From NCBI GenBank assembly GCA_003833135.1, contig QZLH01000092.1:122694-149140 (forward strand): DNA of 26,447 nt. Direction: 5' to 3'. The position numbers were made by a program, and so were the translations under genes. This DNA comes from Oehlia diaphana. Its lineage: Eukaryota; Glomeromycota; Glomeromycetes; Glomerales; Glomeraceae. Of the stretch, positions 11,097 through 23,600 are shown in pieces; the stretch's first letter is position 1; each line of letters opens with the position of its first letter. The notes under the pieces were generated by a model. That model did not search any database and was not told where the DNA came from. It saw nothing but the letters and a program-made list of their open reading frames with translations.

Positions 11097-11259
11097 ATAA
11101 TGGTGTAGTTAGCCGAAAAATAATTAGCCGCAACGTGATCCGGACCCTGCTCAGGCGTAGATTGTCGTGGAATTCCAGGGGATTTTCTGCGATTAAACCG
11201 GGTCCGGATGATCGGCAATCAGGAATTCGGCTCCGTTTTTCGGCTAACTACACCATTAT
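11097..11259 (+). mobile_element. MITE copy A, 163 bp with long terminal inverted repeats
   Basis: It begins ATAATGGTGTAGTTAGCCGA and ends with the reverse complement, giving inverted repeats of about 24 bp. Internal GC-rich motifs such as ATCCGGACCC are also inverted. A second copy lies at 19645-19806 in reverse orientation. Both could be flanked by TA, as in Tc1/mariner-type non-autonomous elements, if the ends are placed at ATGG/CCAT. It sits in the purine-rich repeat field and has no transposase. Confidence 0.8.
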
Positions 11260-13771
11260 AAAGAAAAATACCTTGAGACTGAAAGAACTGAGGAAACGAA
11301 CCTATACTGAAAACGATGACGTGCTCATGTGGCCAATCTGGTCCAATCAAAAATATTAATTTTAAATCTGTCACATGATCTAAGACCCACATGTCGACAA
11401 TATCATAGAAAAATAAAGAAACCACTAAAATAATCTAAATTGATCATACGCAAAGATTATTATTACGAAAATTGTAGACTAACATTATTTTCAATTTTAA
11501 ATAATACATTAAAGATGATATTTGTACAAAAAGAATACAAAGATTCGTAAGTAGTATTGCAAAATCAAAAACATTACCATCTAATAATTTAACGATTTTT
11601 TTAAACTTCATTTGAAAGTTTCTCCAATAACTTTTTTAAATAATGATATGAATGTTTTGAGAAATAAGTGTTAAGGATCGTAGCTAATTTTGCGAATAAG
11701 CTAATATAGTAAAATTCACATCTATTATAATATTGTACAGTAATGTGGCATCGCAGCTCTAAAATTTCTAATTATAATTTACAAAGAGATAAAATAAATT
11801 AAGTTGGTAATAATAACTTTTTTGTAAGTTCACTTTTTGTTTAAAAAAAACATAGCCAGTCTATGTGAACAAATTGTTCGACTACTTTAGAATTTGTGTA
11901 AAAAATTGACTGTTAATCATCATTACGTGGGTTATGATACAACGCTTTTAATAACATAATATAATTGTATTTCAATTAAATTGATTAATTGACGTGTTTG
12001 GTAAATAATTATATAATTATAATGTCTACGCCAACTTTCATAAACTAAACCAATCAGAATTTGAGGATAATACGCTATTTATTTGTGCGAAATAAAAATC
12101 TCTCATTTATTTGCTGCCAATATAAAAAAATGGCTTATCTTCATATTCTTCAGCTCTATTACATCTCGAGCCTTTCACCATGCAGCAGGTCTACATAGTT
12201 TCTTACTTGGTTCTTTTTGGTTCTTTGCTTGTGTATTTGCTTTTGGGAGGCCATCACTTTTTTATGATTTCTTTAATTTTCTTTTTAATCTTTTCAGACT
12301 TCTGCTCTATAAGAAATTTGAAAAAAAAAATAGGAAGAGGTGAACATGTTACCTCCCCTTTTCATCTGGATTGTCAAAAATATCCTGAGTCAGCTGCACA
12401 TTTTTCAGAAGGTTTAATCAAATTACACTTAATATGATATATGATAAAATATTGGATTATCTTTTAGATTGTGTATGTACCAATTTTAATATTCATTTTA
12501 AAAATTACTAATCAGATGATTTCTTACTTACTAACTGGATATTTCCCAAAGGCTGGATGAAGTGTATGACTAAAAGGCACTGATTTATGTATATACTAAA
12601 TTTTTCATTTTTTCATCTAAGTTACCAATAATATTTTTAGAAAGCATAGGTTAACTCCTGAGGACATGATTTTAATGTACAGTATCTTTTTATTTAATAG
12701 AGCAGAATTGTACAGTTTCTGATGAACTTTTTATTTTATTTTATTTTTTGTTTTATTATACCTACTATTCATTGATACTTGGCCTATAATTGTAGCAGCA
12801 TCCAGAAAATATTTAACTATGTAATGTTAAGGAATGTATTATTTATTTTTGTATTTTGGAGTATTAGGCTTTAGCTGTAAATTTGATTTTTGGAAGTGAA
12901 AGAGTATGGCGAGAGTAGGGGTCATATTCAATAATTTGGTTTTGAAATGAAAAATTTTAATTAATAAATACAGTTAATTTTGCAATGTATGAATTAATAA
13001 TTTTTTTCAATATATATGTATTGCGATATTATTTGTATAAACAGTGTTATCATCTCATTATAATTTATAGTTTTGCGAAAGATCCTGAATTAGTATATTA
13101 TACATTAGTTATGAAATACCAGATATCATGCTTACCATATTATATTTTTCACTTTTATTGTCGAAATTTTGTAAAAATTTTACAATTAGTTAAAATTAGT
13201 TCAATTAACTAGGAGATGGAAGTTATCAAGAGCAAAAAAATATTTCAATAAATCTCGTGAAACAAGATGGTTAATTTTAATCTTTAGAAATTGCGTTAAA
13301 ATTATAGTTTGTTCTCATGAAATAGATGTTTAAAAATTGTTTTATCAGTAAAGTATTGTGAATATATATAGCGTCGCTGTTGTCGTCCAGAAAAAATGGT
13401 ATATTCTGAATCTTTGGGATTAGGTTAATAGTATTAGGGTTGGAATTTTGTTGCATAGTGTCTCATCCTAATCAGCTACTATTTTTTGCAAAATCTCACG
13501 TGAAAAAATTGTCTTCCTAAAGTATAATCCTACTAAAATATTAGATCATTTTTATTTAAATATATAATAAGTTAACTACAAAATCGCCAGAAAACAGCTC
13601 AATCTAATAAATAAATAATAATAAAACATAGATAGTATACATATATATCTTAAGATTTTTACAAAACAAATAAACCTAATACTACTTATTTAATACATGA
13701 AGTCACAGTATCACCAAACAAAAAAGTCGACTAGAAAATTGTATATCAACCGTTTTATAAATAGTTTTTTC
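11260..13771. other. Intergenic region, no gene supported
   Basis: About 2.5 kb of AT-rich DNA. Two overlapping open frames at 12083-12437 are hydrophobic and low-complexity with no recognised domain. The region around 12985-13212 is similar. I see no tRNA, rRNA or transposon genes. Confidence 0.5.
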
Positions 13772-16767
13772 TTATTGTTCCTATCAGAATAAATATATTT
13801 AATCAATAGTTTATATTAAAATTTAAATAAGCAAAATAAAAAAAAAATAAATATTTACCAATTCTTTTTTTATATTGTTAATATTTTCTGATACTTTATG
13901 TATACCATCATTTCCTTGATATAATTTATACCATTTTAAAGCTTTTCCTTTATTTACTGGTAGTTGATTATCTAAAGCATCTATACCATATTCATAACAT
14001 ATAGCTAAAAAATATTGAGAGGGTATAAATCCATTTTTAGCAGAATTTTTATATAATTCATATGCTTTAAAATTATTTTTTTGTATACCATAACCACATT
14101 CATAAAAATTTGCAAGATAATATAAAGCTATATTACATCCATTATTAGCAGCAATTTGATAAAATTTAAATGCTTTTTTGAGATCTTTTTTAATACCATA
14201 TCCATAATGATAACACCTTCCAACATGAAAATAACCATTTATAACATTATGCTGACTGGCATGTGTATACCACTTAAAAGCCATATCCATATCTTTATCG
14301 ACTCCAAACCCTTTAAAATGAAAAATTCCAATAATCACTTTATAATGTTGTGTAGCTTGATTATTAGCAAAATAATTCAAAATTTCGCGTGATTCTGCCT
14401 TATAATTTTCCAAAAATTTATAAAAATCGAAACTCTTTGTAAATCCATTATTGTGATATTTTAAATAAGCTTGAAAAATTTCCTCTAAAAGAGTATCTGA
14501 TAATACAACATTAATATTATTAATAAATCTTAAGCAAATCATCAATAAATAAATATGTACTTACTAGTTTGATTTTCAGTTTGATTAACGCTTTCATCCT
14601 CGTTAATGTTAGACGAAACGGGTGATGATGGCGGAGGTGTATCTAAAAATACAACATTAATATTATTAATAAATCTTAAGCAATCATTAATAAATAGATA
14701 TGTACTTACTAGTTTGATTTTCAGTTTGAATAACGCTTTTATTTTCATTAATGTTAGACGAAACGGTTGATGATGGTGGAGGTGTATCTAATAAAACAAC
14801 ATTAATATTATTAAATAAATCTTAAGCAAATCATTCAAATACTTAACAAATAAATAGCTACTTACTGGTTTGATTTTCAATTTGATTAACGCTTTTATCT
14901 TCATTAATGTTAGACGAAACGTGTGATGATGGCGGAGGTGTATCTAAAAATACAACATTAGTATTATTAATAAATCTTAAGCAAATCATTAATAAATAAA
15001 TATGTACTTACTAGTTTGATTCTCAGTTTGATTAACGTTTTTATCCTCATTAATGTTAGATGAAGCGGGTGATGATGGCGGAGGTGTATCTAATAATACA
15101 ACATTAATATTATTAATAAATCTTAAGCAATCATTAATAAATAAATATGTACTTACTAGTTTGATTTTCAGTTTGAATAACGTTTTTATCCTCATTAATG
15201 TTAGACGAAACGGGTGATGATGGTGGAGGTGTATCTAATAATACATTAATATTATTAAATAAATCTTAAGCAATCATTATTAATAAATAAATATGTACTT
15301 ACTGGTTTGATTTTCAGTTTGATTAACGCTTTTATTCTCATTAATGTTAGACGAAACGGGTGATGATGGTGTATCTAATAACACAATATTAATGTTTTTA
15401 AATAAAATTTTAAACAAACCAACAATAAATAAATGTGCACTTACCAGTTTGATTTCCAGTTTGACTAAAATCAGATGAGATGGATGATTTTCTTTCGTTC
15501 TCAATATCAAATGAAACAGATGATAATGGTGTACCTAATAACGTATTGTCATTAGTATATGTAAACAAATATAAAATAATATATTGTACTTACTGATTTG
15601 AAAATCACTTGATTTTGATGATTGAGATTGTGTTTCACTATAATTATTATCAGTAATCTCCGAATAGTCTTCATTATCAGTATTAAATTCTAAAGAAATT
15701 TTATTTAATATATCAAAAACATCATCAATAGTCGGTCTTAAATCTGGATTATCATCCCAACATTTCTGATAAAGATCTACATAAGATGAAGGTGTGTCGA
15801 TTATTGGCTGTTCTCTATAACCCATTGCGATTTTATAACCTAAAATTTGAATTGGAATGGTTGAAAAAGGCGGATATCCACTTGAAATTTCCCATAAAAG
15901 AACACCTAAACTGTAAACATCAGACTTTTTATTTCTAACATAGTTGTCAGTTTTATAACATTGTGGTTCGACATATGCTGGCATTCCATAAATTTTTGAA
16001 ATTGACGTAACATCGACAGTCGTTTGTTTAGATAATCCAAGGTCCGCAATCATCAATTTATTATCATTAACTAATATATTTTTTGCGTGCTATAAACAAA
16101 ATAAAAAGAAATAAAATTTTAAGTTTAAAATTTATATTAAAATAAAATAAATTTTATATTACCAAATCTCTATGAATTATTTCTCTAGAATGCAAACACT
16201 TCAATCCCAATGTAATATCCAAAGCCATTTGAATTTTGTCTTTCCATTGAAGTGAAGCAAAGTTATCTTTTAAATAATCTCTTAAATTTCCCTGATTGGC
16301 GTAGTGTAATACCATAACATAATTGTTTGACGACGGCTCTAAACCAAAAATTAGTTAAAATACTATTTTTTTTTTAAAAAAAAATGTATAAAATATTATA
16401 TCATTTACCTTTGGTAATTCCAAAACACCGGTTTATATTTGGATGAAAATTGACCTTTCTTAAATTCTTTAACTAATTTAAGATACAATAATAATAAAAT
16501 TTAGGCTTAATACTAACTACAGTATCATATTCAAAATTAATTACGTACCTCTTTAAGAAACTTGTTCATATTATCTTCATTGATTGAAGAATTGCTTGCA
16601 AGAATTTTTAATGCTACTTTACTTCTACAACTTTTCCAATCAGCTCTATTTACTATTCCGAAGGCTCCATTATCAATTTTTTTCATATTGCTAAATTCAT
16701 TATACTCGAAATAATTGATATCATCATCTTTTATTTTATTGTCAATCCATTCATTTGGTGATATCAT
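13772..16767 (-). CDS. Kinase-linker-Sel1 repeat protein (13 exons, 717 aa)
   Basis: Exons: 16549-16767, 16409-16472, 16163-16338, 15594-16089, 15445-15534, 15303-15374, 15157-15234, 15012-15089, 14866-14943, 14710-14787, 14565-14642, 13859-14496 and, less surely, 13772-13780. They sum to 2154 nt (718 codons) in one frame. Kinase domain: loop D-N-G-A-F-G-I-V (32-39; first Gly is Asp), K54, E73 ending exon 1, HRDLHAKN from 150, D-L-G at 169-171, and V-E-P where APE is expected. Residues 319-502 form a Ser/Pro/Asn/Glu-rich, probably disordered linker made of seven tandem exons. Residues 503-715 hold about four Sel1-type repeats (F-K-G-F-G-V, Y-H-Y-G-Y-G-I, Y-E-C-G-Y-G-I, Y-E-Y-G), alpha-helical units that usually bind proteins. 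The likely role is signalling, with the Sel1 part recruiting partners. Kinase-Sel1 fusions are common in these fungi as I recall. The end (E-L-E-Q-stop) depends on a 9-nt terminal exon. Confidence 0.82.
14565..15534 (-). repeat. Seven tandem phase-1 cassette exons forming the linker
   Basis: Seven exons recur about every 145 bp. Five are 78 nt (14565-14642, 14710-14787, 14866-14943, 15012-15089, 15157-15234), one is 72 nt (15303-15374) and a diverged one is 90 nt (15445-15534). Each starts after an AG acceptor with AT-ACA-CC (GT-ACA-CC in the 90-nt exon) and ends CAAACTA or CAAACTG before GTAAGT. The protein unit is T-P-P-P-S-S-P-V-S-S-N-I-N-E-D..., ending Q-T-E-N-Q-T. Introns are 67-78 nt and repeat along with the exons. 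All are symmetric phase 1, so any number can be included or skipped in frame. Confidence 0.85.
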
Positions 16768-17293
16768 ATTTAAGAATAATGTGCAAAGGATTTAAACTTA
16801 GCCTAAATCGTTTTTTGTAAAAAAAAAATTTAGCGTCTTAGGAATTTGACTTTTTATGTTGATCAATAGCCGCAATGCTATTTTCGTCAATGAATGAAGC
16901 ATGCAAGGACTGATTTTCATACGATTGTGATTTTGTTCGTAATACAAAGAGGACACGTGCATGAAAGACAATCCACGTGATTTTTTCACCACCGGTGTCC
17001 GGTGTCACACTCACCGAATTTCCAACGAAATTTTTAGTAAAAAAAAATCCTATTCATCACACACTATATCAAACGCACGCCATACTTAAAGCTATTTCAT
17101 GACATTTTTTCGTGTACAATACAGAGGTAAAACGAGAATTTTTGAAATAATGATTAAAACTTATAAAAGTTTGAGGACATTTATATGGACCTTACCGATT
17201 AATAATAAAATAATTCTTGATAGGCTCTTGATAGGTATCTTGTTATAACGAAATACAGAAATAACATAAATACATAATTGGTAAAAAGATCAT

Positions 17294-17330
<37 letters not shown>

Positions 17331-19644
17331 GGCGTTGAATTTATTCTCCGATTCTCATGTATTTATTGAAAAAAGTGAATTACTGTTATGCAATTTCTCT
17401 GTCGCGTATTTAACGAATGTGGCTTTTTGTATGATCAATCTACTTGAAACACATCACATAGATTTAAAAAATTAAGTACAGTAATTCTGTGTGATGTAAG
17501 ATTTTTCATGTTCCACCAAGCCATTTTACTATTTTTTCCAAGTCTGATCATATAAGCTTGTTTAAAGAAAACGATAAATCACTGTTTACAAAGTCCAAAT
17601 GGGCATTTCACAATTAAGGTATGAATAAAATATGCGTTTGATACTTTTCATACAGATTTCCAAAAACATTATTAGCATCACAGAAAAAATAAAATTTTTT
17701 CGTGTGGGTACAGTAGGTGTGTATTAAAAAATGCTTTTTTGGTAAAATTTCGCTGACCATTTGACATTATTTTGAATGCTTATATACAGTGCATAAAAAG
17801 TAATTTTTCTTGAAAATAGAATCCATAATTATCTTAGAAAATAAAATGCTAGAATTATGGTCAAGCAGTTTTTTTTAAAAAAAATTGACTCGCATAACCG
17901 AATGATAATTAATCAATAAAATTAATCACATGGTTTAGGCAATGACGTGACAGTCGTTACATGATAAAGTTTGATACAATTGTTAATGAGTACTTGAGAA
18001 ATTTTCTCCGTTAAATAGCAATAAATCAGATAACCGATTTGGCAAAGAAGTACTGTATATTATTATAAATGTAAATAAAATTATTGTCATTTCTTCATAA
18101 ATCTTTTAATTCAATATTACAATTTTACATAGTGTAATATTAAGTTAGTACCTAAATCTACTGTAAGTGTGAAAGGTTTAAAATTCTTAAAATTATATTA
18201 CAATAAAGCTAATTTTGGCTATATATTATCCAAAGTACAACAGAAATTATTGATGTAATTATATAATCAGTGTTATTAGCAACGTTACAATTCGACAAGG
18301 AATAAGCTTCTGTATAATAATAACAATATGTTTATAATAAATACAAATATTTTAACTTGGACACAGTACAGTGATCAAATAAGTTTATTATCTATACAGG
18401 AACGTGATTTTATTTTAAGACAAAATATGTAATTTTATAAATTGATAGTTAATCAATTCCATAAATCTAGTAAATATAAAAAAATCAATCCAACATAAAT
18501 AAATTTCCTTTTTGATTATTAATAGACTTAATTATTAATAACATGTAAATTAAACTTTTTAATATTTTATCAAACTTATGAAAATACCTTCAGTAAGTTG
18601 TTTAATTATCCATTCAGAAGAAAGTTCATGATTAATATGACTAGATATTCAAAGTATAATTATTTGTTGTAGGACGAGACAATTGCAAAAATCCACTTTA
18701 TGTGTTAAACAAATTGGTATATTCAAATTTACTGGAAAAATTTCATCAAGTGGTAGTTCTCATAAAGAAAATGCTTGGTTATAACTTTTGGTAATATAAT
18801 ATCTGATATAAAGAGTATTTCTATTATTGGAAATTAAAAATATAATAATAATAAGTACATATTAAAAGATGAAGGTCTATATTTTCGCAGTTCGGTGTTA
18901 TTTTAACCCCACCCAATAACTATAATATTATATACTTATCATCGACAACCTAATACATAATTAAATACATATTCAGATGTTACAACTGGTATAATTATTG
19001 GATCTTTAGTTAGACATTTTTATTAATAAATAGTTGGAACTTTTTTATTTACACAAATTGTATAAAAGCAAAAAAGAACAAAATAACCTAATAAACTAAT
19101 TCATAATCAAGGATAAGAAATATCTTGATTTCTGAAAATTCATATAATCATGTACGAGGTATAACCCCTATTTGCAATATAATTTGACAAATAGAGATTT
19201 ATAGTGAAGAATATGATTTGTAAAAAAATAAGTAAATTTACGATTGAACCACAAATCAGGACCCAGAAATATATATAAAAGGGAGTTTGCGTATTTTGAA
19301 CTAAAAAATCATGAAAATCTTTCCTTTTTAGATAATTTTTGATAATTCTAGTTAGAAATTTATTTCCTATTATAGTAACTGACTGACATTATCATAATTC
19401 CGGCCCTACAGCTCATAGTAAAAAAAATTTTTCATCACCTGACCCCTATATATATATTTCTTGGTCCTAACAAATCTTTTGAAAAAAAAAAGTAGTATTA
19501 TTTTTATATTAAATATTAAATATTATATTTGCTATACATTACGGCGAATTTATGAAATTTTACAAAAACTCATGCTGCCGTCCTCGGGAATTAATATTGA
19601 CTTGGCTTTCTCCCTAAAAATGTCAAATAATGGCCACCTTTAAC
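16768..19644. other. Intergenic region, no gene supported
   Basis: About 2.9 kb upstream of the kinase-Sel1 gene. It contains CACCGGTGTCCGGTGT at about 16989, roughly 220 bp before the ATG and possibly regulatory, and a poly-A tract. The short open frames lack recognisable domains. Confidence 0.5.
17296..17326 (+). repeat. Poly-A tract, 31 A
   Basis: An uninterrupted run of 31 A. It may be a slippage product or the tail of a retroposed sequence; I see no retroposon body beside it. Confidence 0.8.
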
Positions 19645-19806
19645 ATAATGGTGTAGTTAGCCGAAAAACGGAGCCGAATTCCTGATTGCTGATCATCCCG
19701 ACCCAGTTTAATCGCAGAAAATCCCCTGGAATTCTACGACAATCTACGTCTGAGAGGGTCCGGATCACGTTGCGGTTAATTATTTTTCGGCTAACTACAC
19801 CATTAT
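19645..19806 (-). mobile_element. MITE copy B, 162 bp, inverted relative to copy A
   Basis: It has the same terminal inverted repeats as the element at 11097-11259 (ATAATGGTGTAGTTAGCCGA...) and a near-identical interior in reverse orientation. The internal sequence differs at a few positions, for example CCCGACCCAG against CCGGACCCGG. No coding capacity. Confidence 0.8.
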
Positions 19807-20629
19807 ACCTTTAACACAGGAAAAATTGGTTAGTTAGTGGGAAAATTGGTTAGACGGACAAAAAAAGTTTTTGGGACTCATTTTTGACTGTTCACTAATA
19901 AATTTGGGACTTCTAAAATACTGTTGAATATTTATTTGCATGATGGATAAATTTTGAAGTATTTCATAAATCCACCATGATGAAATTATAATTTATATTT
20001 AATAAATTTTCAATTTTTATTATTAACATTAAGGTCCTATAATTATCCAGACAACATCAAATAGTTAACCTTAAAGGTGAAAGAAAGAAAAAAAAAAATA
20101 AGAAAAAAAGATGGCAAAAAAATAATTATGTAACACCGCAGTGTCAAGATCTTAGATTCAAGTCAAAATAAATATTATAACAATGATAAAAAAAATAATA
20201 TAAGATTATGAAGGAAAAGAAATTTAAACACAAATCGGTTTTAAAAAACCAAATCGAAAAGAAAAAATATTTTTTAAAAAAAACTTTGGTTTTAGAAAAA
20301 AACCAAACCAAAAAAACTGGAATAAAAATTTGAAAAAGGGTTTGGTTAAAAAAAATAAGAAGAATGTAATTATATATATGTTTATACGATATTACTATAC
20401 ATAAATGTGTGCTAAACATTTTTTATAAGGGAATAAAACTAATCAAAATTTTATTAACTATATACATATATATATATATATCTGGAACTGGATTAGCCAC
20501 ACACACATGACTCTAATAGTATATCACATGTTTTCCTTATATAATTCAAATTATTTTTATGGAGGTATTCTAAACGTCAGAAGAATAATTTTTAATTGTA
20601 TAGGTATACACATCTTGATCTCATTTGGA
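19807..20629. other. A-rich intergenic region downstream of the array gene
   Basis: It holds A-rich low complexity (20070-20350) with two small hairpins of the GGTTTT...AAAACC type, an AT dinucleotide run at 20465-20481, and a 41-bp dispersed motif at 20541-20581. The 3' end signals of the minus-strand kinase gene should lie in the last few hundred bases. No gene. Confidence 0.5.
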
Positions 20630-23600
20630 TTAGATTGCTTGATCTAAACATTGAGAATTATCATCATATTCTGGAAGGTCTTCTGTAAAAGGGTTAAGTA
20701 ATCGTGATGTGTAAATAGCTTGTTCATGGGTAACTACTTGGTAATTTTCAATGGATGAAAGATTTGCTTTTCTATATTCTTCTGCTTTCTTAAATTGCAT
20801 TCCAATTTCTTCATCTTCTGTGGAAAAATCCACCATATATGACTTATGTAATGACTCAATTAATTTATTTATACTAAAAATATCTGGTCTATTATTCGGG
20901 TTTAAATCCCAACACTTTTTCATTAAATCAATATAACATTTTGGTGCTTCTGGTTCATTTATTTCAGGTCTAACTCCTTTACAAATATCTAATGCAAGAA
21001 GATGATCATGTGCACGATTGCAAAAAGGTTGTTTTCCAGTTGCTACAAAATACATTATCATACCAAAACTATAGATATCTGTTTCCTGGGTATAAGGCCT
21101 CCTTCTCAATACTTCAGGAGCCACATAAGGCATAACTCCATAGATTTTAGTTTCATCTATATCTATTTCACCAACCTCTCCACATAATCCCATATCCGAA
21201 ATTGATATCCAATCCTCAAAATTATGCATTTTACTTAAAAATAATATATTTCCTGTATGAAAATCACGATGAACTATACTTTTTTGATGAATTTCTTTAA
21301 GGCCACTAATAATATTGAGCAGTGCAAGTAGTTTATCTTTCCAATTAAAATATTCATAGTTTTCATTCATCCAATGATTAAAATTGCCTTCTGCTGCATA
21401 TTGGAGAACCATAACATATTCTTTCGTATCTGGACGTTGAGATATTCCGTATATATTAAGAATATTACTTCCTATATTTATTGAGTATTTTTTAACCTAT
21501 TAAATATTTAAATAACAAAAAATAGTTTAAATAAAGAATTTTTCTATTAAAATGATTTTTAAAAAATTTCATACCTCATTAAAAAAATTATTACTGATAT
21601 TTTGTGAGTTATGTAAGCATTTTAAGGCAAGTATTTTATTTGGTTTCCTTATATATATATTTTTATTTGTATCATATTTTAATGGACCATTTTTCCAATT
21701 TGCAGAATATACTGTAGCAAAGCCACCTTTACCTACTTCCTCAAAATTGTTGAACTGATTATATGGTATCCATTCAACCACTATATCATCACATTTATTA
21801 ACTTTAAATTGCATTTCTTGAATGAAATCATCAATATTTTCATTTCCACTCGTCCACATAAGAACTAGAATATAATCACCTGTATCTGGATTTTGAGATA
21901 TTCCATACAATACTTGAAAAGCTTTATGGTTTGTAGGATAGATTTTAGCCTAAATATAAATAAAGAGATTGTAAACATATTACTAATTATTAAAAAAAGT
22001 ATTAAATACTTAAAGAAATTTCATACCTCATTTATTAAAGAATCAATAGATTCTTGTGAATTATGTAAATATTTTAAAGCAACTTTTTTATTTGAAACCC
22101 TTTTATAATTTTTGTCATCCTGATGCTTTTTGTGTAATGGACCATCCTTCCATATTGCTGAATATAATCTAATAAGGTCATTTTTGCCTGTTTCTTCAAT
22201 TTCATTAAACTGATAGTATGGTATCCATTCAAGTATTATATCATTATAATCATTAATTTTAAGTTGCTTTTCTTGAATGAAATTATCAATTTTTTCATTT
22301 CCACTAATCCAATTTATCAAATTTATAGTATAATTTTGAACAAAAATGTGTATCTGGATTTTGAGATATTCCATACAATACTTGAAATGAATTATGTCTT
22401 TTTGGATATTTTTTAGCCTAAATATAAATAAAAGAGATTGTAAATATGTTAAATACGTTAATAATTAAAAAAATATTTAAATATTTGAAGAAATTTCATA
22501 CCTCAGTTATTAAAGAATCAATGGATTCTTGTAAATTATGTAAACATTTTAAAGCAACTTTTTTATTTGAATCTCTTGTATAATATTTATCATCCTGATG
22601 CTTATTATGTAATGGACCATCCTTCCATATTGCAGAATATAGTGCTATTTGGCCATTTTTTCTTGTCTCTTTAATTTCAATAAACTGATTGTATGGTATC
22701 CATTCAAATACAATATCATTATATTTTTTAATTTTTAATTGCATTTCTTGGATGAAATGATCAATTTTTTCATTTCCACTAATCCAATTTGCCATGTTTA
22801 TAGTATAATTTTGAACCAAAATATAATCTCCTGTATCTTTATTTTGAGATATTCCATATAATGCTTGAAATGCATCATATACTATTGAATATTTTTTAGC
22901 CTAAGTATAAAAAAAAAAAAGTTGTAAATATATTTAACTAAAAAATATTAAATATTTGTAGAAATTTCATACCTCATTTATTAAAGAATCAATTGATTGT
23001 GAATTATGTAAATATTTTAAAGCAACCTTTTTATTTGAATCTCTTGTGTACTCATTAAACTGATAATTTAATGGACCATCTTCCCATATTGCAGAATATA
23101 TTGTTATGAGGCTATTTTTGCCTGTCTCTTTAATTTCATTAAACTGATTGTATGGTATCCATTCAAGCACTATATCACTATGGTCATAAATTTGTAATTG
23201 CATTTCTTGGATAAATTCATCAATTTTTTCATTTCCACTTGTCAATATATAATTGTTTTGAACTAAAATATAATCTTCTGTATCTGGATTTTGAGATATT
23301 CCATATAATTTTTGAAATACTTTATATTTTGTTAGATATTTTTCAGCCTAAGTAAAAATAAAGAATGTAAATATATTATTTAAAAAGTATTAATATTTGA
23401 AGAAATTTCATACCTCATTTATTAAAGAATCAATTGATTCTAAACATTTTAAAACAACTTCTTTACTTGATTCTCTTGTATGCATATTATACAGTAATGA
23501 ACTATCCTTCCATATTGCAGAATATATGCCATTTTTGCCTGTTTCTTTAACTTCATAAAACTGATTGTATGAAATCCATTTAAGTACTATTTTATAATGG

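Noticed and set aside
10486..11133. Long antisense open frames of Phe/Ser/Leu-rich protein
   Set aside because: They mirror the purine-rich repeat field; low complexity and no domain.
12083..12437. Two overlapping hydrophobic open frames
   Set aside because: Composition is typical of chance frames in T-rich DNA; no motif or partner exons found.
14156..14392. Plus-strand open frame
   Set aside because: It is antisense to the Sel1 repeat exon and follows its codon pattern.
14542..15510. Separate small genes of 68-76 aa
   Set aside because: Their start codons lie in introns; the real coding part is the cassette exon bounded by AG and GTAAGT.
14565..15534. CRISPR-like regular spacing
   Set aside because: The regular units are exon plus intron copies in a eukaryotic gene, not short direct repeats with unique spacers.
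18590..19020. Possible decayed coding fragment on the minus strand (H-I-N-H-E-L-S-S-E-W)
   Set aside because: Only a short open piece with stops around it; no family recognised.
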